Assembly (NCBI GenBank): GCA_030490835.1
Contig: CM059971.1
Coordinates: 97,802,595 to 97,866,594, forward strand
DNA length: 64,000 nucleotides
Direction of reading: 5' to 3'
DNA from: Annona cherimola
Lineage: Eukaryota; Streptophyta; Magnoliopsida; Magnoliales; Annonaceae
Position 1 is the stretch's first letter. Every line of letters starts with the position of its first letter. Below the pieces are notes generated by a model. That model was not told where the DNA came from. It saw only the letters and a list, made by a program, of their open reading frames with translations, and did no database searches. The position numbers and the translations under genes are program-made. Shown one piece after another: positions 22,610 through 33,954 of the stretch.

Positions 22610-23732
22610 TAGGGGTGTTAATGGTCATGGTCAACCCGTCAACCCGCTCGTTCAACCCGTTAATAAATGGGTTTGGGTTAAGATTTTTTAATAAATAGGT
22701 CATAATCTGCCAACCTGTTTAACCATTTAATTAAATAAATGGATTAGGGTCGAGACTTTGCAACCTGTCAACCCGTATAACCCATTTATAGTATATTATA
22801 TATAATTATATATATATAAATTTAGTTGGTTCCTGGCTTCCCACTCTCGGCACTCTGTCCCGCCCAGCGCCCGTGCATGATGTTAATTCTGCAGTCGCAG
22901 CAGAGACTGAAATCTGAAGTTCCCTTAGATTTGTTGTAGCACGCACAACCATATTTCAGAGCTGGGACCCCTTCTACAAAAGCATCAATTGCTTTTGACT
23001 CCCCAGCTCAACGACCCATGACAACTGTATTGCACCGCGCTGTCGACAAAGCCACATACAAATAAATGAATCGCATTTAATGCTGCAGTTACATCAACCA
23101 AAGCATTCTTCAAGGGCATATAGTGTCTCCCTCGCCTACTCCTTTTCTCCCTTTTCTCTCCTGCTCGCTCCGGTTCTCGCTCCTCGTCTGTCATCGATTT
23201 GTGGACTGCGTTGGCTCTCTTCATCGCCCTTTCTCTCATCTCTCCTCTCTTCTCTTACTCGCCATTGAAAATACTAGCTCGCCTCCTCCTTTCGCCATTG
23301 TGTATCTCTCCGGTCCGTTGAGTCGTCGAAGGGCATGCCTGCAAACTGCAAATGAACGAACGTCATATTTGGCACTCGGCAAACGTCGGCAATCAGCACC
23401 CACTGCGACCTTCGGTCTGCCGCCGCACACACGAAGACCCGGCGGACGTCGGCAAGCTGCGACCTTCAGATCTGCGGTGCCGCACGCACGAAGACTCAGC
23501 ATATCAGGTATGTTAACTTCGAGTTATTTAATTTATTTAATTTTACAGACTTTATTGAAGGTTTTTAGCATTAAAATTAGTAACAAACACAACCCGTTAA
23601 CTCGTTTATTAAATGGGTTAGGGTCGAAGTTTTTTAAATGAGTTAATAAACGGATTAGGGTTGAGATATATTAAATGGGTTAGGATTAAGATTAGGCTTT
23701 AACCCGTGCAACCCAATCCGTTAACACCCCTA
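22610..23732. mobile_element. hAT transposon (F family), 1.12 kb, non-autonomous
   Basis: The ends are TAGGGGTGTTAATGG and CCGTTAACACCCCTA, 14 of 15 matching as inverted repeats. The element is flanked by an 8-bp duplication with one mismatch, GTTCCGGT (22602-22609) and GTTTCGGT (23733-23740), diagnostic of hAT. The subterminal regions are rich in AACCCGTT and AAATGGGTTAGGGT units. The interior (22820-23515) is a GC- and CpG-rich stretch with a pyrimidine-rich leader ending in CAGGTATG, a plausible splice donor. No hAT transposase (BED finger or dimerisation domain) is readable, so it is either a deletion derivative keeping the promoter/exon 1 or an element with captured DNA. ORFs within it (23123-23641 plus; 23236-23502 minus) match nothing I recognise. 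Confidence 0.8.
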
Positions 23733-23764
23733 GTTTCGGTGCAACAAAAACTACACCAGAATAA

Positions 23765-24080
23765 CGGTGCATTGCCCAAAAAATAGGCCCCACATATTTT
23801 AAAATGTAATGAAACTTTATATAATCATTTATCCTTATATAAATCATACTTTAAACAGTTTAGATGATGAAAAATCACTTTAAAGTTGTTATTTACATCA
23901 AACTATTTTATTGTGTTGAATTTGTATCATTTTCAGATGGGGTCCATGCACATATTCAATTAGGATGAAAATTGGTATGGTAATAGAATATGTTATTCTA
24001 AATACAATGGATGGAGTAAATTATAATTTTATGATCATGTGAGGCCCATTTTGGCGCAACTGCAGCACCTTAATATTTCT
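23765..24080 (+). mobile_element. B-family MITE
   Basis: It contains GGCCCCACATATTTTAAAAT, AATGAAACTTTATATAATCA, CATCAAACTATTTTATTG, GATGGGGTCCATGCACATAT and AAATACAATGGATGGAGTAA. The ends are GTGCATTGCCC and GGCGCAACTGCAGCACC. Non-coding. It sits just outside the F-family hAT, within the gypsy gap. Confidence 0.65.
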
Positions 24081-24139
24081 ATATATATAAGTATATTGTA
24101 TAAAATGCATGATATGGTTAGCCCGAGTTAAGCTTACTT

Positions 24140-24365
24140 AAACTGAGCAAAACTATTTTTTTGCTTTTTGCATAAACTTATTAATCTAAGTGTATTTAAT
24201 ATACAAATCAAATGTTCTCATTTTTAATATGTATATGTATTTTTTAGATTTTTAAACACAGTTAAAATAATGAAAAATATATACATTTTCAAAAACAGTT
24301 AAAATTTGATTTATACACTAAATATATTTATATTAATAAGTTTATTTAAAAAATTAAAAAATAAA
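24140..24365. mobile_element. E-family foldback MITE (copy E3)
   Basis: Arms TTTAATATACAAATCAAATG and TTAAAATTTGATTTATACAC are inverted around TTTTTAGATTTTTAAACAC. It is shorter and more eroded than E1. Confidence 0.5.
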
Positions 24366-25340
24366 TTTATTAGCGTGCTAACGGGATCATCCTCATGGCG
24401 GCTAGCATCACTTGTTCGTGGGCTACCACTTGGCCTTGACATGATAATCAAGTCGTTTTTCCGTCTGCCTTCCTCTCTTTTCATCTAGCCAAGTGAGAGA
24501 GACTGAGCCGCCACGATGGGCTTAAAGTCGAGCCAAGCTCAGAAGAAATAGCATTGGCTGGGGTTAGACTGAGCGGGTCGCTGGTCCAGTTTCAACAACC
24601 CGAGAGACCATCCCCAAATAGGTGTTAGGTGGCACTATGTGAGCCCTCCATCTTGTTTTGACAATATCTCGGAACTAGAAAGTTCAAGTTGGAGATTATA
24701 TAGTCCATTTCCATGTTTTTAGATATTCTGAGTTCATTAAAAGGGCCAGATTTATCATTTGAAACCCAGATGATGAGATATACAAAGATAACTATGTAAA
24801 TGGTTATCAAATTGTTATTTTGATGAATGCCGCTGTTAACATATTCAGAAGAATTTTATGAGTCTTAAATTTATGAAATTTCAAGTTTCTTAAATTTTAA
24901 AACATGAAATTTATGCGCTAACAAACTAAGTTGACTTATTTATGAATAATGATTTAATACTCATATAAGTAGAAAAATCTTCATACTTAATCTTAATGTT
25001 TAAATATTAAGATATAATTTTAAAAATCTGAACCATTAATCATGTTTAATATATCTTGTTTTATCATGTTATTAAAGATAATTTTCATTGTAAACTTATA
25101 TCTTAGAAAAAAATAGTATCTTTTAAGGATCAATATATAATCAATAAAAATTTTAAACATGATAAATAGTTTAAATTTTCAAAAAATAGTTTAAACTTAA
25201 AAAAACAAAGAGTACTGACGTATGTATATATTGAATCATTCCTATATTTATATCACCTTACACATGCAAGAAGTACTTTACAAATTAGATTCGGAGAGAA
25301 GTTAGACTCTTATAGCGCATTTTTCTTACTCAATTCTCTT
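24366..25340. other. Unassigned DNA within the gypsy interval
   Basis: 24366-24640 is GC-richer, with no supported exon and no visible RT, protease or RNase H motif in six-frame reading. 24840-25340 is AT-rich. It may be further decayed pol or later inserted DNA. Confidence 0.35.
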
Positions 25341-25394
25341 TTATGCTATAAATTGACAGAATTTTCTTCTGTGTTTTGCATGATTATTTATCTT

Positions 25395-26585
25395 AGGAAA
25401 ATAACGAGTAGATCTTAGTGTCCAAGAAGACACGCCACGGTTCCTTTTTGCCCAGCAGTAACACTCAACAGCTGCCCCAGATGATCGGAGGCAACTTGTC
25501 ACCTTAGATGCCTCCGACGTGTTCTGTAGAACAAAGTAAATCTGGGCACGGAGAAGCGAAGGATCGGGATCTCCTGAGGAGAAGACGGGGAATTCCAATT
25601 TTCCATACCGATACTAGTGAAACGAGACTGGTTGTGGTTCCTGGCGGTGAAAAAATCGTCCAGCTTGTCGCCTCGGACTCACCTCTCACGGTGTTACTTT
25701 CTTCCTCATCCCCTTGGGGATCCTGATGGTTCACAGCTTTCATACAGCAAAGGATAAACATCCGTACCTATCTGAAGATTCCTCATTTACTAATAAGGGG
25801 AGTGCCGCAACTCATTCTCGACCTGAGACGTCTTACAGAACTGAAGATGCAACTTGAATTTGCATCATCTGCCCAATCTGGCTAGGGGTGTTAATGGATC
25901 GGGTTGGAGCTTAATCCTAATCCTAATCAATTTAAAATATCTCAATCCTAATCTGTTTATTAATCCATTTAAAAAACTTCAACTCTAACTCATTTACAAC
26001 CCATTTAATAAACGGATTAGTGGGTTGTTAACAGATTGTATAGCAAATAACTTAAAAGCCTAAACTCTAGTAGACGATGATCTCGCAGGGACAGATGAGA
26101 GAGTGTTTTTGGCGCAGGGAAAATGAAAATAGAGCAGTAACGGAAAAAAAAAATTAGGGCAGTAGTAGAAAAATGAAAATTAAGTGACTTAAGAAAAACT
26201 TAGAAAAGAAAAATAACTCAGGAGTTTACATATATATATAACTTTAATGAGTTAAGCAAGTTAAATGAGTTGAACGAATTAAATGGGTTAAACAGGTTAT
26301 ATGGGTTACATGGGTTACTAAATGGGTTGACAAGTTATAAAATCTCAACTCTAATCCATTTATTTAATTAAATGGTTAAACAGGTTGGCGGATCATAGCT
26401 CATTTATTCAAAAATCTCAATCCAAACCTATTTATAAACGGGGTGGACAAGCGGATTGACGGGTTGACCATGACCATTAACAACCCTGTACCTGGCTCGT
26501 CTCAACTTCTTGGGCATCTCCTTCTTCCGCCATGGGTGCTAGAGTGCTGGGTTTTTTTGATCGCCATTTGGCCAGCCTGCCGGGA
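25395..26585 (-). pseudogene. Gypsy gag debris, interrupted by a hAT
   Basis: Minus-strand reading starts after the primer-binding site and is cut at 26488-25883 by an F-family hAT. It then resumes into MEFPVFSSGDPDPSLLRAQI near 25598. This matches the plant gypsy gag segment KLELPxFxGxDPxxWxxRAExYF. Stops and frameshifts are frequent. No intact zinc knuckle was seen. Confidence 0.55.
25883..26488. mobile_element. hAT transposon (F family), 0.6 kb, inside gag
   Basis: The left end TAGGGGTGTTAATGG is identical to the 22.6-kb copy. The right end CCATTAACAACCCTG is an altered inverted match. Flanks AATCTGGC (25875-25882) and TACCTGGC (26489-26496) are an imperfect 8-bp duplication (6 of 8). The interior is short, AT-rich and non-coding, with AAATGGGTTAAACAGG-type subterminal repeats. 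The insertion postdates the gypsy element. Confidence 0.7.
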
Positions 26586-26591
26586 TCTGGT

Positions 26592-26604
26592 GGCTCTGAT
26601 ACCA
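26592..26604 (-). other. Retrotransposon primer-binding site (tRNA-iMet type)
   Basis: Minus strand TGGTATCAGAGCC, complementary to the 3' end of plant initiator methionine tRNA. It lies one base from an LTR end in CA, exactly where a minus-oriented LTR element should have it. It fixes the element's orientation. Confidence 0.8.
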
Positions 26605-26605
26605 C

Positions 26606-26915
26606 TGATGCGACACTGTCACTATCAGGATCAAGCACTTGCTGTCTCTTACTTGCCAACCTGAGCTTTGGTTGCCGAGGTCCCGCTTATGGAGGGAACT
26701 GCTCAAACCGAATTTTATTGCATTCGGAAAACAAGATTACAAGGCAAGAATGCAAGATACCCTTGTAATCTCTCTCTTTCCCCCTTTATAGTTTATAAGC
26801 ATTCTCCAAACTTACACCCATACGCGTCCTTCTCCTTGTTCTAACTACTAACAGCCCTCAACCCAATTGCTTGATACGGATCCTCACTGGGTCCCCTGCC
26901 CCTAATTGTCTAACA
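26606..26915 (-). repeat. LTR, 5' copy of the gypsy element
   Basis: It ends ...GCATCA next to the primer-binding site and probably begins TGTTAGACAATTAGG at 26915 on the minus strand. Similarity to the 20.6-kb LTR extends about 13 bp further right, so the outer boundary could be near 26930. A TATA-like CTTTATAG segment and AATTTTATTGCATTCGG are shared with the other LTR. Confidence 0.7.
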
Positions 26916-26930
26916 GAATGGACAACCCAT

Positions 26931-28129
26931 AATCTGAAATCAAGTATATCATCCCTTCGGAACCGCTTGCATATTCTAAGTATACCTTTCTGTCACACAC
27001 ATATAGTTATATTGTCGCTATTTCCTCTCATACCCACTTGATTCAAACAGTCTTTACCACTAGTCAAATAGGGTAATTAGTTTCCTCAAAAAAAAAGGTG
27101 GGGTAATTAGCCCTGGTACAAAATACTTATATTAAATAAGCCAGAAGGGTCGTTAAGTCAAAACAGATAATAAAATATGATTGATTTTTCGTCTATGATT
27201 AATTGGCCTCGACAACAATAATAAAATGTTATAAAAGCTCAAGAGGGATGGATGGCGTGGTTGTGCCATTTCACAGCTTGATGTGATTGTGTGTGTTGGA
27301 GATTTAGTCGCACTATTTTCTAACTCTCGATGGATCACAATATCATTGTGATCTAACCGTTAATCATTGAGTCTATTGTGCTTAGCTAACGGCGCATGGT
27401 GTAGATGACGTTGACAATGAGAGGCTTCACCTCGAAGTAGAAGCAAAAGAAAACAGAAATGGGAGCCAACGTATGCCTTGGGCCCTTTTCTTAATTAATT
27501 AATTAATTTTTTTATTTTCTATTGAGTAAAAATCAAGGCTTCAAAGGCCGAGTTGCCTGAAAGCTGCTAGAAATCCAGTGGGAAACATTTCTTCCTTGCA
27601 GAAAACACGCTTCAGTAACAAGCCCACTTGCATTCAACCAAACAAAAGCCCAACGATGCGCACCCACGAACCCCACTGGATTTTGCATTTCCACCCATTC
27701 CCTGTATTCACTGCCATTTTTTTTTTTTCCTAGTAATTTCGCATTAAAAATAATTTTTAAATGTTTTGTTTTTTATATCGTAATTAACACAAAAATATCT
27801 ACTTAAAATTTACAATAATCAAAATTGTGGACCTGATTTTTAAAATCCAATCGTATTCAAAATTCGATCCAAATCCAATTCGATTATTTTATTTATTATT
27901 TATTTAGGATTAATTCAGGATTTAGTTGAGATTTTAAAAACAAGGTCAAGATTTTTTTTTTATTATTATTATTGCTCTTCAAACAGGAGACATCGCTCCT
28001 ACTTAGGAGATTACTTTCACTTGGATTTCAAACTCGCACCAACTCAGCATCAGCTCGTGTTCGGCACACCACGATTGGTGCTAGGGTATAATTTTTTTTT
28101 TATGAGCTGTTTCTTTTACGACCGGACGC
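26931..28129. other. Intergenic DNA, no gene recognised
   Basis: 27150-27470 and 27540-27720 have mixed base composition but no supported exon. A (TTAA)n run is near 27492-27508 and poly-T runs are near 27719 and 27953. At 27960-28090 there is a possible minus-strand tRNA-related sequence, too weak to call. Confidence 0.4.
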
Positions 28130-28400
28130 ATTTGGGCAGCCATGCGTCTGGACCAAAAATATATATTTTTTATTTTTTTCATGGACAAGCTAGGTGTATT
28201 AAATCTATAAATTAAAATTTACCTTTTTGTATGTTTTTAAGTATTTATTTTGGATTTTTAAACACAATGAGAAAATTACGAAAATGCTACTATGTTTAAA
28301 AATCCAAAATAAATACTTAAAAATATCAAAAATGATAAAACTTAATTTATAGATTTAATATACCTAGCTTTACATGTCCATGAAAAAATATATTTTGAAC
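28130..28400. mobile_element. E-family foldback MITE (copy E4)
   Basis: Left arm about 28195-28265 (AAATCTATAAATTAAAATTT, GGATTTTTAAACACAATG) and right arm about 28295-28370 (TTTAAAAATCCAAAATAAAT, TTATAGATTTAATATACC). The outer ends are GACCGGACGCATTTGGG and GAACCGGTCGCATGG. Well preserved. Confidence 0.7.
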
Positions 28401-28522
28401 CGGTCGCATGGCTTATTTTACTTTTTTATTAGTGGTGTTAGGTTATAAGTTAAGGTTATTGAGATCAAAATTTTGATCAGGTAACCAAGACTTAAGCCAG
28501 TAGATTTGGACGAGATAAAAAT

Positions 28523-28690
28523 TGCTAAAACATTAATTTATCTTCGAGGTCTCATCATTTCAGAACGGTATACAGTCCAAAAATAGCTAAAACATCCTCT
28601 TTTATCAAAAAAAAAAAAAATAGCTAAAACATTAATTTATCTTTGTGGTCTCAACATTTCAGAAGGGTCTGCAGTTATATATTTTTATTT
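28523..28690. repeat. 100-bp-offset direct duplication
   Basis: GCTAAAACATTAATTTATCT occurs at 28523 and 28623, each followed by a similar GGTCTCANCATTTCAGAA segment. A poly-A run separates the copies. It looks like a small local duplication. Confidence 0.7.
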
Positions 28691-28900
28691 TTATGAAATT
28701 TTTTGGATAAAATTATTAATCTAGGCATAGTAAATCTATAAACCAGTTTTATCTTTTTAGATATACACTTATTTTGAATTTTCTAATATAGATGTATTTT
28801 AATCATTTTAAATTGTTGAGAATGCCTAAAATATTCGTCTATTTAAAAATTTAGAATAAATATATTTTTAAAAATAATAAAAATTGATTTATAGATTAAA
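28680..28900. mobile_element. E-family foldback MITE (copy E5)
   Basis: Arms AAATCTATAAACCAGTTTTA and AAAAATTGATTTATAGATTA are inverted around AATATAGATGTATTTTAATC. Immediately followed by copy E6. Confidence 0.6.
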
Positions 28901-28954
28901 GGGTCATGATCTTTTGCGTCTAATCGCAAATGAGACGATTTATGATTGGGCCGA

Positions 28955-29275
28955 AAACATATTTTTTTGAACAATTTTTGGTAAAGCTATTACTTTAAGT
29001 ATATTTAATCTATAAACCAATTTTTAACATTTTTGGATATTTATATATATATATATATATTTTAGCTTTTTAAACACAATGATATTCTAGTCATTTTTAA
29101 CTATTTAAAATAACTAAAACATCTCTACATTTAAATACTCGAAATAAATATGAACACATATAAAAATAGTAAAAATTAATTTATAAATGAAATACATTCA
29201 GATTAATTGTTTAAAAAAAAATTAAAATTTAAAAAAAATATTTTTGGACCAACTTGAATTGAGGCTGATCTAAAT
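28955..29275. mobile_element. E-family foldback MITE (copy E6)
   Basis: The left arm has TTTAATCTATAAACCAAT. An (AT)n run lies at about 29041-29060. The right arm has AAAAATTAATTTATAAATGA. E5 and E6 lie back to back within 600 bp. Confidence 0.6.
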
Positions 29276-30109
29276 GATCAGGCCCTTAGATTAAATAAAC
29301 TACGCTAATAATTTTGTAAAAATTCAAAATTATGTTTTTTTTCCTATCTGAAATGATCATGGCCCTCGATCTTTAGTCCTAGGCGTTTTTTTATTTTTTT
29401 CAATTGGTAGTCCTAGCCGTATGTTTGACAGGGTAGAGGATTAGAATCGGAAAGAATTATAGATTTCCGTCTCTTATAATTTGGATTTTCTATGTACCAA
29501 CCATGTCCATTCTACTTTCTCTCAATGCTACCTACTTTCAGTGACACGATCAAAAAAATTTTCTAAAACGGTCAATCCGATCTACCTAGAAATAAGAACA
29601 GATCTGTCTTCAACTCCTCGGAAGAGCAGTTTCCGTTCCCTAATCTATAAGATGGGAAGTGTTGGGCCAGCCCGGCTCATGGAATCAGCATCTTCGGCGA
29701 GACTCTAAAGAAGATACACCTGGAAGTTTCGGTGCAATTTTTTTATTGGTGGGTACAGATTATCCAGATCCGCATGAGACGACCGGTACAGATGTGTGCC
29801 GACCCGCTGTCGCCGTTCCTCAGCGCCAGACCACCTAAAGCCGCGGCTTTCCACGGCCCAGGCCGTCGGGTGCGCAGTGCGCTCAAGTGCGAGCCATGAA
29901 AGTGCTCCTTACGTCAGCCCCTCATGCATGGATTTTTCGTTGCAAGATGCAAAGGTAGATTTCATTCCCTGCATTTGTCGGGAGTGCCTTTCCATGCTGG
30001 CCCACCTATTTCAGTAGTACTGTTTCGCTGTGGTGCTCCAGCTTTTGCAGGCACGGTCGATCGCATTCGACTCGTTTGACAAATTTTAGTACGTAAAAAG
30101 CAACACACA
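29276..30109. other. Intergenic DNA with a GC-richer stretch
   Basis: 29560-30080 is GC-richer than its surroundings and has short open frames in several phases (for example 29796-30017). No domain, signal peptide or splice pattern supports a gene. It may be unique intergenic DNA or a decayed element. Confidence 0.35.
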
Positions 30110-30420
30110 GTTTTTTTGTTTTTTTTTTTTTTTCAAATTTTTTTTTGGCAAAACATTCAATCTAGTTATATTTAATCTATAAATTAATTTTTATCAATTT
30201 CAAAGATGCATATATATTTATTTTAAAATTTTAAAATTTTAAATATCGAGGTATTTTCGTCATATTTCAGAAAATGGCTAAAATATTCTGATGTTTAAAA
30301 ATACAAAATAAATATATACACATCTCTAAAATTAATAAAAATTAGTTTATAGATTAAATATAACTGAAATAACAATTTTGTAAAAAAAATTTTGAAAAAC
30401 AAAAAAAATGTGTTTTAGAC
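30110..30420. mobile_element. E-family foldback MITE (copy E7)
   Basis: A poly-T lead is followed by AATCTATAAATTAATTTTTA. The right arm has AAAAATTAGTTTATAGATTA. The loop region contains ATCGAGGTATTTTCGTCAT. Confidence 0.6.
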
Positions 30421-30436
30421 CGCTTTATTTCAAATT

Positions 30437-30665
30437 GATCTGCAATAATTAGGCTTCATAGAAGAAAAGGTTGAATGAGATGTGAATCAAATTAAGAAAT
30501 TATACTAGGAAAGATTATTATATATTAAGAACAAAATATTGCAATGGGAACGGAAACAATGTCATTGAAATGGAAAAAGTAAGTCATCATGTGGTGATAA
30601 ATGATAAGTTATATTAGAGATGAAAAAAATTCTTAGGAATGGAAAATCTCATCCACTCATAGTGC
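30437..30665. mobile_element. H-family MITE
   Basis: GAATGAGATGTGAATCA at the left and GGAATGGAAAATCTCATCCA at the right. The middle carries AAATGGAAAAAGTAAGTCAT. The ends are imperfectly inverted. Confidence 0.45.
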
Positions 30666-32012
30666 ACCGTCGAACATAGCATCTTGGCATAAATGGCAGG
30701 ATGATGAGCCAATACTCACGTCAGAGGCTCAGAGCTTTCACCTTTCAATGAGGGAATTGATTCTTAAACACGACGTGGCCAGGTGACACTAAATCATGAC
30801 TATTGGGAAGAGTTGTCTAGGAGAAGAGAATTCTCCTCCGTTCTTTCGTCATGGCTCTTGTGTTGGAATTGGCTTTTTGTTTTGCTTCTAGGGGGGGTGC
30901 GATGGCGGGGTTATTTGTGTGATTTTCTTTTTTATCACGTCACTGGCAATGACTAGGCAACTAATGGTAGTGTGCTTTATTTAGAGGAGGGATAAACTAG
31001 AAAATATATTAACCTAATTTCGAACCTTCGAACTTCAACCCACACAGACCTTATATGCTCATATAACCACTTAGTAATCTAAGCGGTGTTTTATTTGTGG
31101 AAATCTTGAGAATTCGATAAAATTGCATTTCACCCCAAATAACTTCCCTCTCACCAACTTTAATAAATGAGCGCGTAATGTTACATACTAATGAAAATAT
31201 CCCTGAAAATTCTTAACCTTGACAAAAATAAAGAAAAAAGAGTTTTAGTTAAAAATTAAAAATAAATTATAATTATTTATACTCAAATAGAAAAATCTTT
31301 TTTATTTTTAAATATTTGTTATGAGATGACGCTACGAGCTTATTATTTTATTTTAAAAAATAAATTTTATATAAATTTACAACCATCTTAATTTCTATTA
31401 CATTCAAAACCTAAGATATTTTAATAATTCTTCAAGAAGAGACATCAAACTCCCATCTATTTATTTAAGAGAGACAATTGCTTCCGCTTATTTTTTTGGA
31501 AAGACACGCTTGTCCCTTAAAATGGAACCCATCAAAGAATTAATTTTGTTGCTAAATGCAATAGACAACTACAAAGAGTCTTTTGCAATAAAAAAAATAA
31601 TTATGAATTTTTTACTATATTTTTTATATAAAAATTAACAAAGAAAGGGGAAATTTTCTTATCTTTCTAACAGTGGATTTGAAAGTCATTCAACATAATT
31701 TATTTATCCCAGTAGAATTTATATAAGTTTGTTATTAAAACCCTTTCGACTCAGCGAAGTTATCTCAGCCAAGATGAAGCCTTGTGCTTTTGCCTCGACT
31801 TATGGCTTAATTGACCCCTTATTTCATAATAGGGATGAGGCTTCTACACACCTAAAGTTGATCTTGTGTTAGCCTACACATGTAGGATGTCTAACTATGC
31901 ACTTCAAATATAATTTATGATTAAGTCACATGGGATGATGCCTTATCCACGTGTAAGGTCATGTGGATCGACCTCAAAGTTCTTATGTCATTCAAGTCAC
32001 TATGCTTGATTG
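30666..32012. other. Intergenic DNA, possible SINE relic
   Basis: No gene recognised. At about 30985-31090 the minus strand reads TAGATTACTAAGTGGTTA and later AGGTTCGAAATTAG, a plausible box A/box B pair of a tRNA-derived SINE with no detectable TSD. 31740-32010 probably belongs to the internal leader of the LTR element described next. Confidence 0.35.
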
Positions 32013-32480
32013 TGCTCTGACACCATCACTAGTAAAAAGTATTCCACAGTTATAAATCATCATTCTGATCTCATCATTTAATGATAAAACTACTATGATT
32101 CATTATTTTATTCAATCTCACGATAAAATCTCCTATGAATATTCAATCTCATAGAAAAAACAATATAAAGGAGGAAGTTTTATCAACCTCACAAATATAA
32201 AGGACAGTTAAAGACAAGGAGGAAATTTTCACTCTTAATTTTAAGGCTTTGACCTATCTACGTATATGGTCCCCTTCATCTCTCATTCTCTTCACAGGGT
32301 GAAACTCTTCCATTTATGGTTTTTTAAGGTCTATTATTGACCAAGCATTCTTTATCCACATAAAAATCCTTTGCTTTTAAGTACATGTCTATTCTATTCT
32401 ATGGTTGATTGTGCTTGTTAAACTTGAGCTCCATTATCCTTCTTTTATCACTCAAGTTTAATTTGATTGCTTAGATCATG
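32013..32480 (-). mobile_element. LTR retrotransposon end with primer-binding site
   Basis: Minus strand TGGTGTCAGAGC at 32013-32024 is a near match to a tRNA-iMet primer-binding site. The adjacent 450 bp contains two CTTTATAT-type TATA-like motifs (about 32165 and 32197 on the plus strand) and looks like an LTR. The outer boundary and an exact TG...CA pair could not be set. No gag or pol is recognisable on the internal side. Copia and gypsy cannot be told apart. Confidence 0.4.
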
Positions 32481-32839
32481 TTTACTTATATTTATGCAAG
32501 CAATATTTTAATATTATTTACTAATTTATAAAAAAATTTGACAAATACATATATCTACATAATTCTATGTTAGATACATAAGTGAATAACTCATGACTTA
32601 CAGAACTAGCGCTCCACGTACTCTTCATAAGCCTTTAGGATGGCCTATATATTATTAAGGGTGTTGATCCTATAAAGTAAACTTTATAGGTGTTGTCTTG
32701 CGTTAACCGCTATATTAACCCCAAGTGTGTGAGAAATGAATTTTTATTTTAAAATTAAAATCTTATTTAAATAAGTCAAATTTTTTAAAAAAAATTATGG
32801 GAACCTATATAAGTGGGGCAAGTAGATTTGTAAATTCTT

Positions 32840-32985
32840 TTTTTTTTGTTTTTTTTAAATACGAGGGCCAACGTTCCTCGAATGGGAGAAACAATGCTTC
32901 CCACGGGGATTAAAACATCCGGCTTTCTAGACATAATGTACGACTTTTACCAACCTGGCTATGCCTTTGTTGGCTAAGAAAATAT
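32840..32985 (-). mobile_element. tRNA-derived SINE
   Basis: The minus strand starts near AGGCATAGCCAGGTTGGTAA (box A-like TAGCCAGGTTGG). It then has CGGATGTTTTAATCCCC (degenerate box B, expected GGTTCGAATCCC) and CATTCGAGGAACG, and ends in an A-rich tail (plus-strand T runs near 32839-32856). No clear TSD. ORF 32910-33212 overlaps it by chance. Confidence 0.5.
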
Positions 32986-33954
32986 TGAGCATGAAACGAA
33001 ACAATAGTTTCATAATATTGGAAAGCAAGAACATGCCAATGAATGCTGTCTCTGCTTTTACATGCCACGATTATCACGTAGTTTAGGTTACAAATCTTTT
33101 TTAAAAAATAATTAAATAAGATCTGTCGAACTCGATTCTCTAAGCTTTGTTGCCCCACTATGTTGTATAAGACATCATCATTTCTAATCAACCTTACCTT
33201 TCTAACTGTCAAATTAATAATATATTTTTATTATCGACTCAATCTGCATTAAATAATATTATTTGTCCCTACTACTTTACTAATATGGTTTTTTTCATGC
33301 TGAGGTTAATTTTTTTTAGATAAATTTATATCAACTTATATGTCCAATGCACCCAGTAAGGGAAGTTCTTACCCAAAAACAAAACTGGCTGTTTGGCAAC
33401 AAATTCTGGTAGTGCTATGGTTGTTATTGAGTTGTATTTTATACCCAGCTAAACATATGCAACAGCACAACAGTAACTATTATGCAATCAAAATAGTTGC
33501 TAAGTTTGTAATTTATGCTTAAATATATTGCAGTGAATTATTCCGCTTACCTAGAGATTTAGGCACGCACGCAAAGAAAATCTTTTTTATGCCACAAACT
33601 TTTTTGCGACGAAATAAAAATTCACTTACTATAATCGAAAGCATAGAATACTTGTTGCTTGTGGATATTAAATGTATGCACATGCATTAGCTACATATGA
33701 AGAATACACGCAGCAAGAATAGTTTTAGTTGCGTAGGAAACTATTTGTTGCATTTAGTCAAGTGGCATATGCAATGCTCATGTGTGTGTATATACACAGG
33801 TTACCGCTTTTATGAAACTTTTTTCTACGTAACTTTTTTCATATTCAAAATCTTGATAATTGATAAAAAAAATTCTCTTTATCTTATGTATTTAACATCA
33901 CTTATAGTATCTTGAAAATCCTTTTTATTGTCCAATATCACTTGCATGTGCCCT
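32986..33954. other. Intergenic DNA, no gene recognised
   Basis: Contains motifs such as TTTTTTGCGACGAAAT and AGTTGCTAAG that recall the subterminal DNA of CACTA elements. No terminal CACTA motif or transposase was seen, so this stays a guess. Confidence 0.3.

Larger units (their letters stand above)
20620..26930 (-). mobile_element. Decayed Ty3/gypsy retrotransposon with nested insertions
   Basis: Read on the minus strand, the order is LTR (about 26606-26915), primer-binding site, gag debris (about 26585 down to 25395), a large gap, integrase debris (about 21690 down to 21140), and a second LTR (about 20984 down to 20620). Gag before integrase, with a zinc-finger HHCC-like and a chromo-like tail, is the Ty3/gypsy layout. 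Protease, reverse transcriptase and RNase H are absent. The gap is occupied by an H MITE, two E elements, a 1.1-kb hAT and a B MITE. Flanking 5-mers (ACTTG, GAATG) do not match, so pairing of the two LTRs into one insertion is inferred from orientation and similarity. Confidence 0.65.

Noticed and set aside
23123..23641. 172-codon plus ORF inside the hAT element
   Set aside because: Pyrimidine-rich low-complexity Ser/Leu/Pro/Arg sequence overlapped by open frames on both strands; it reflects GC-rich leader DNA and shows no transposase motif.
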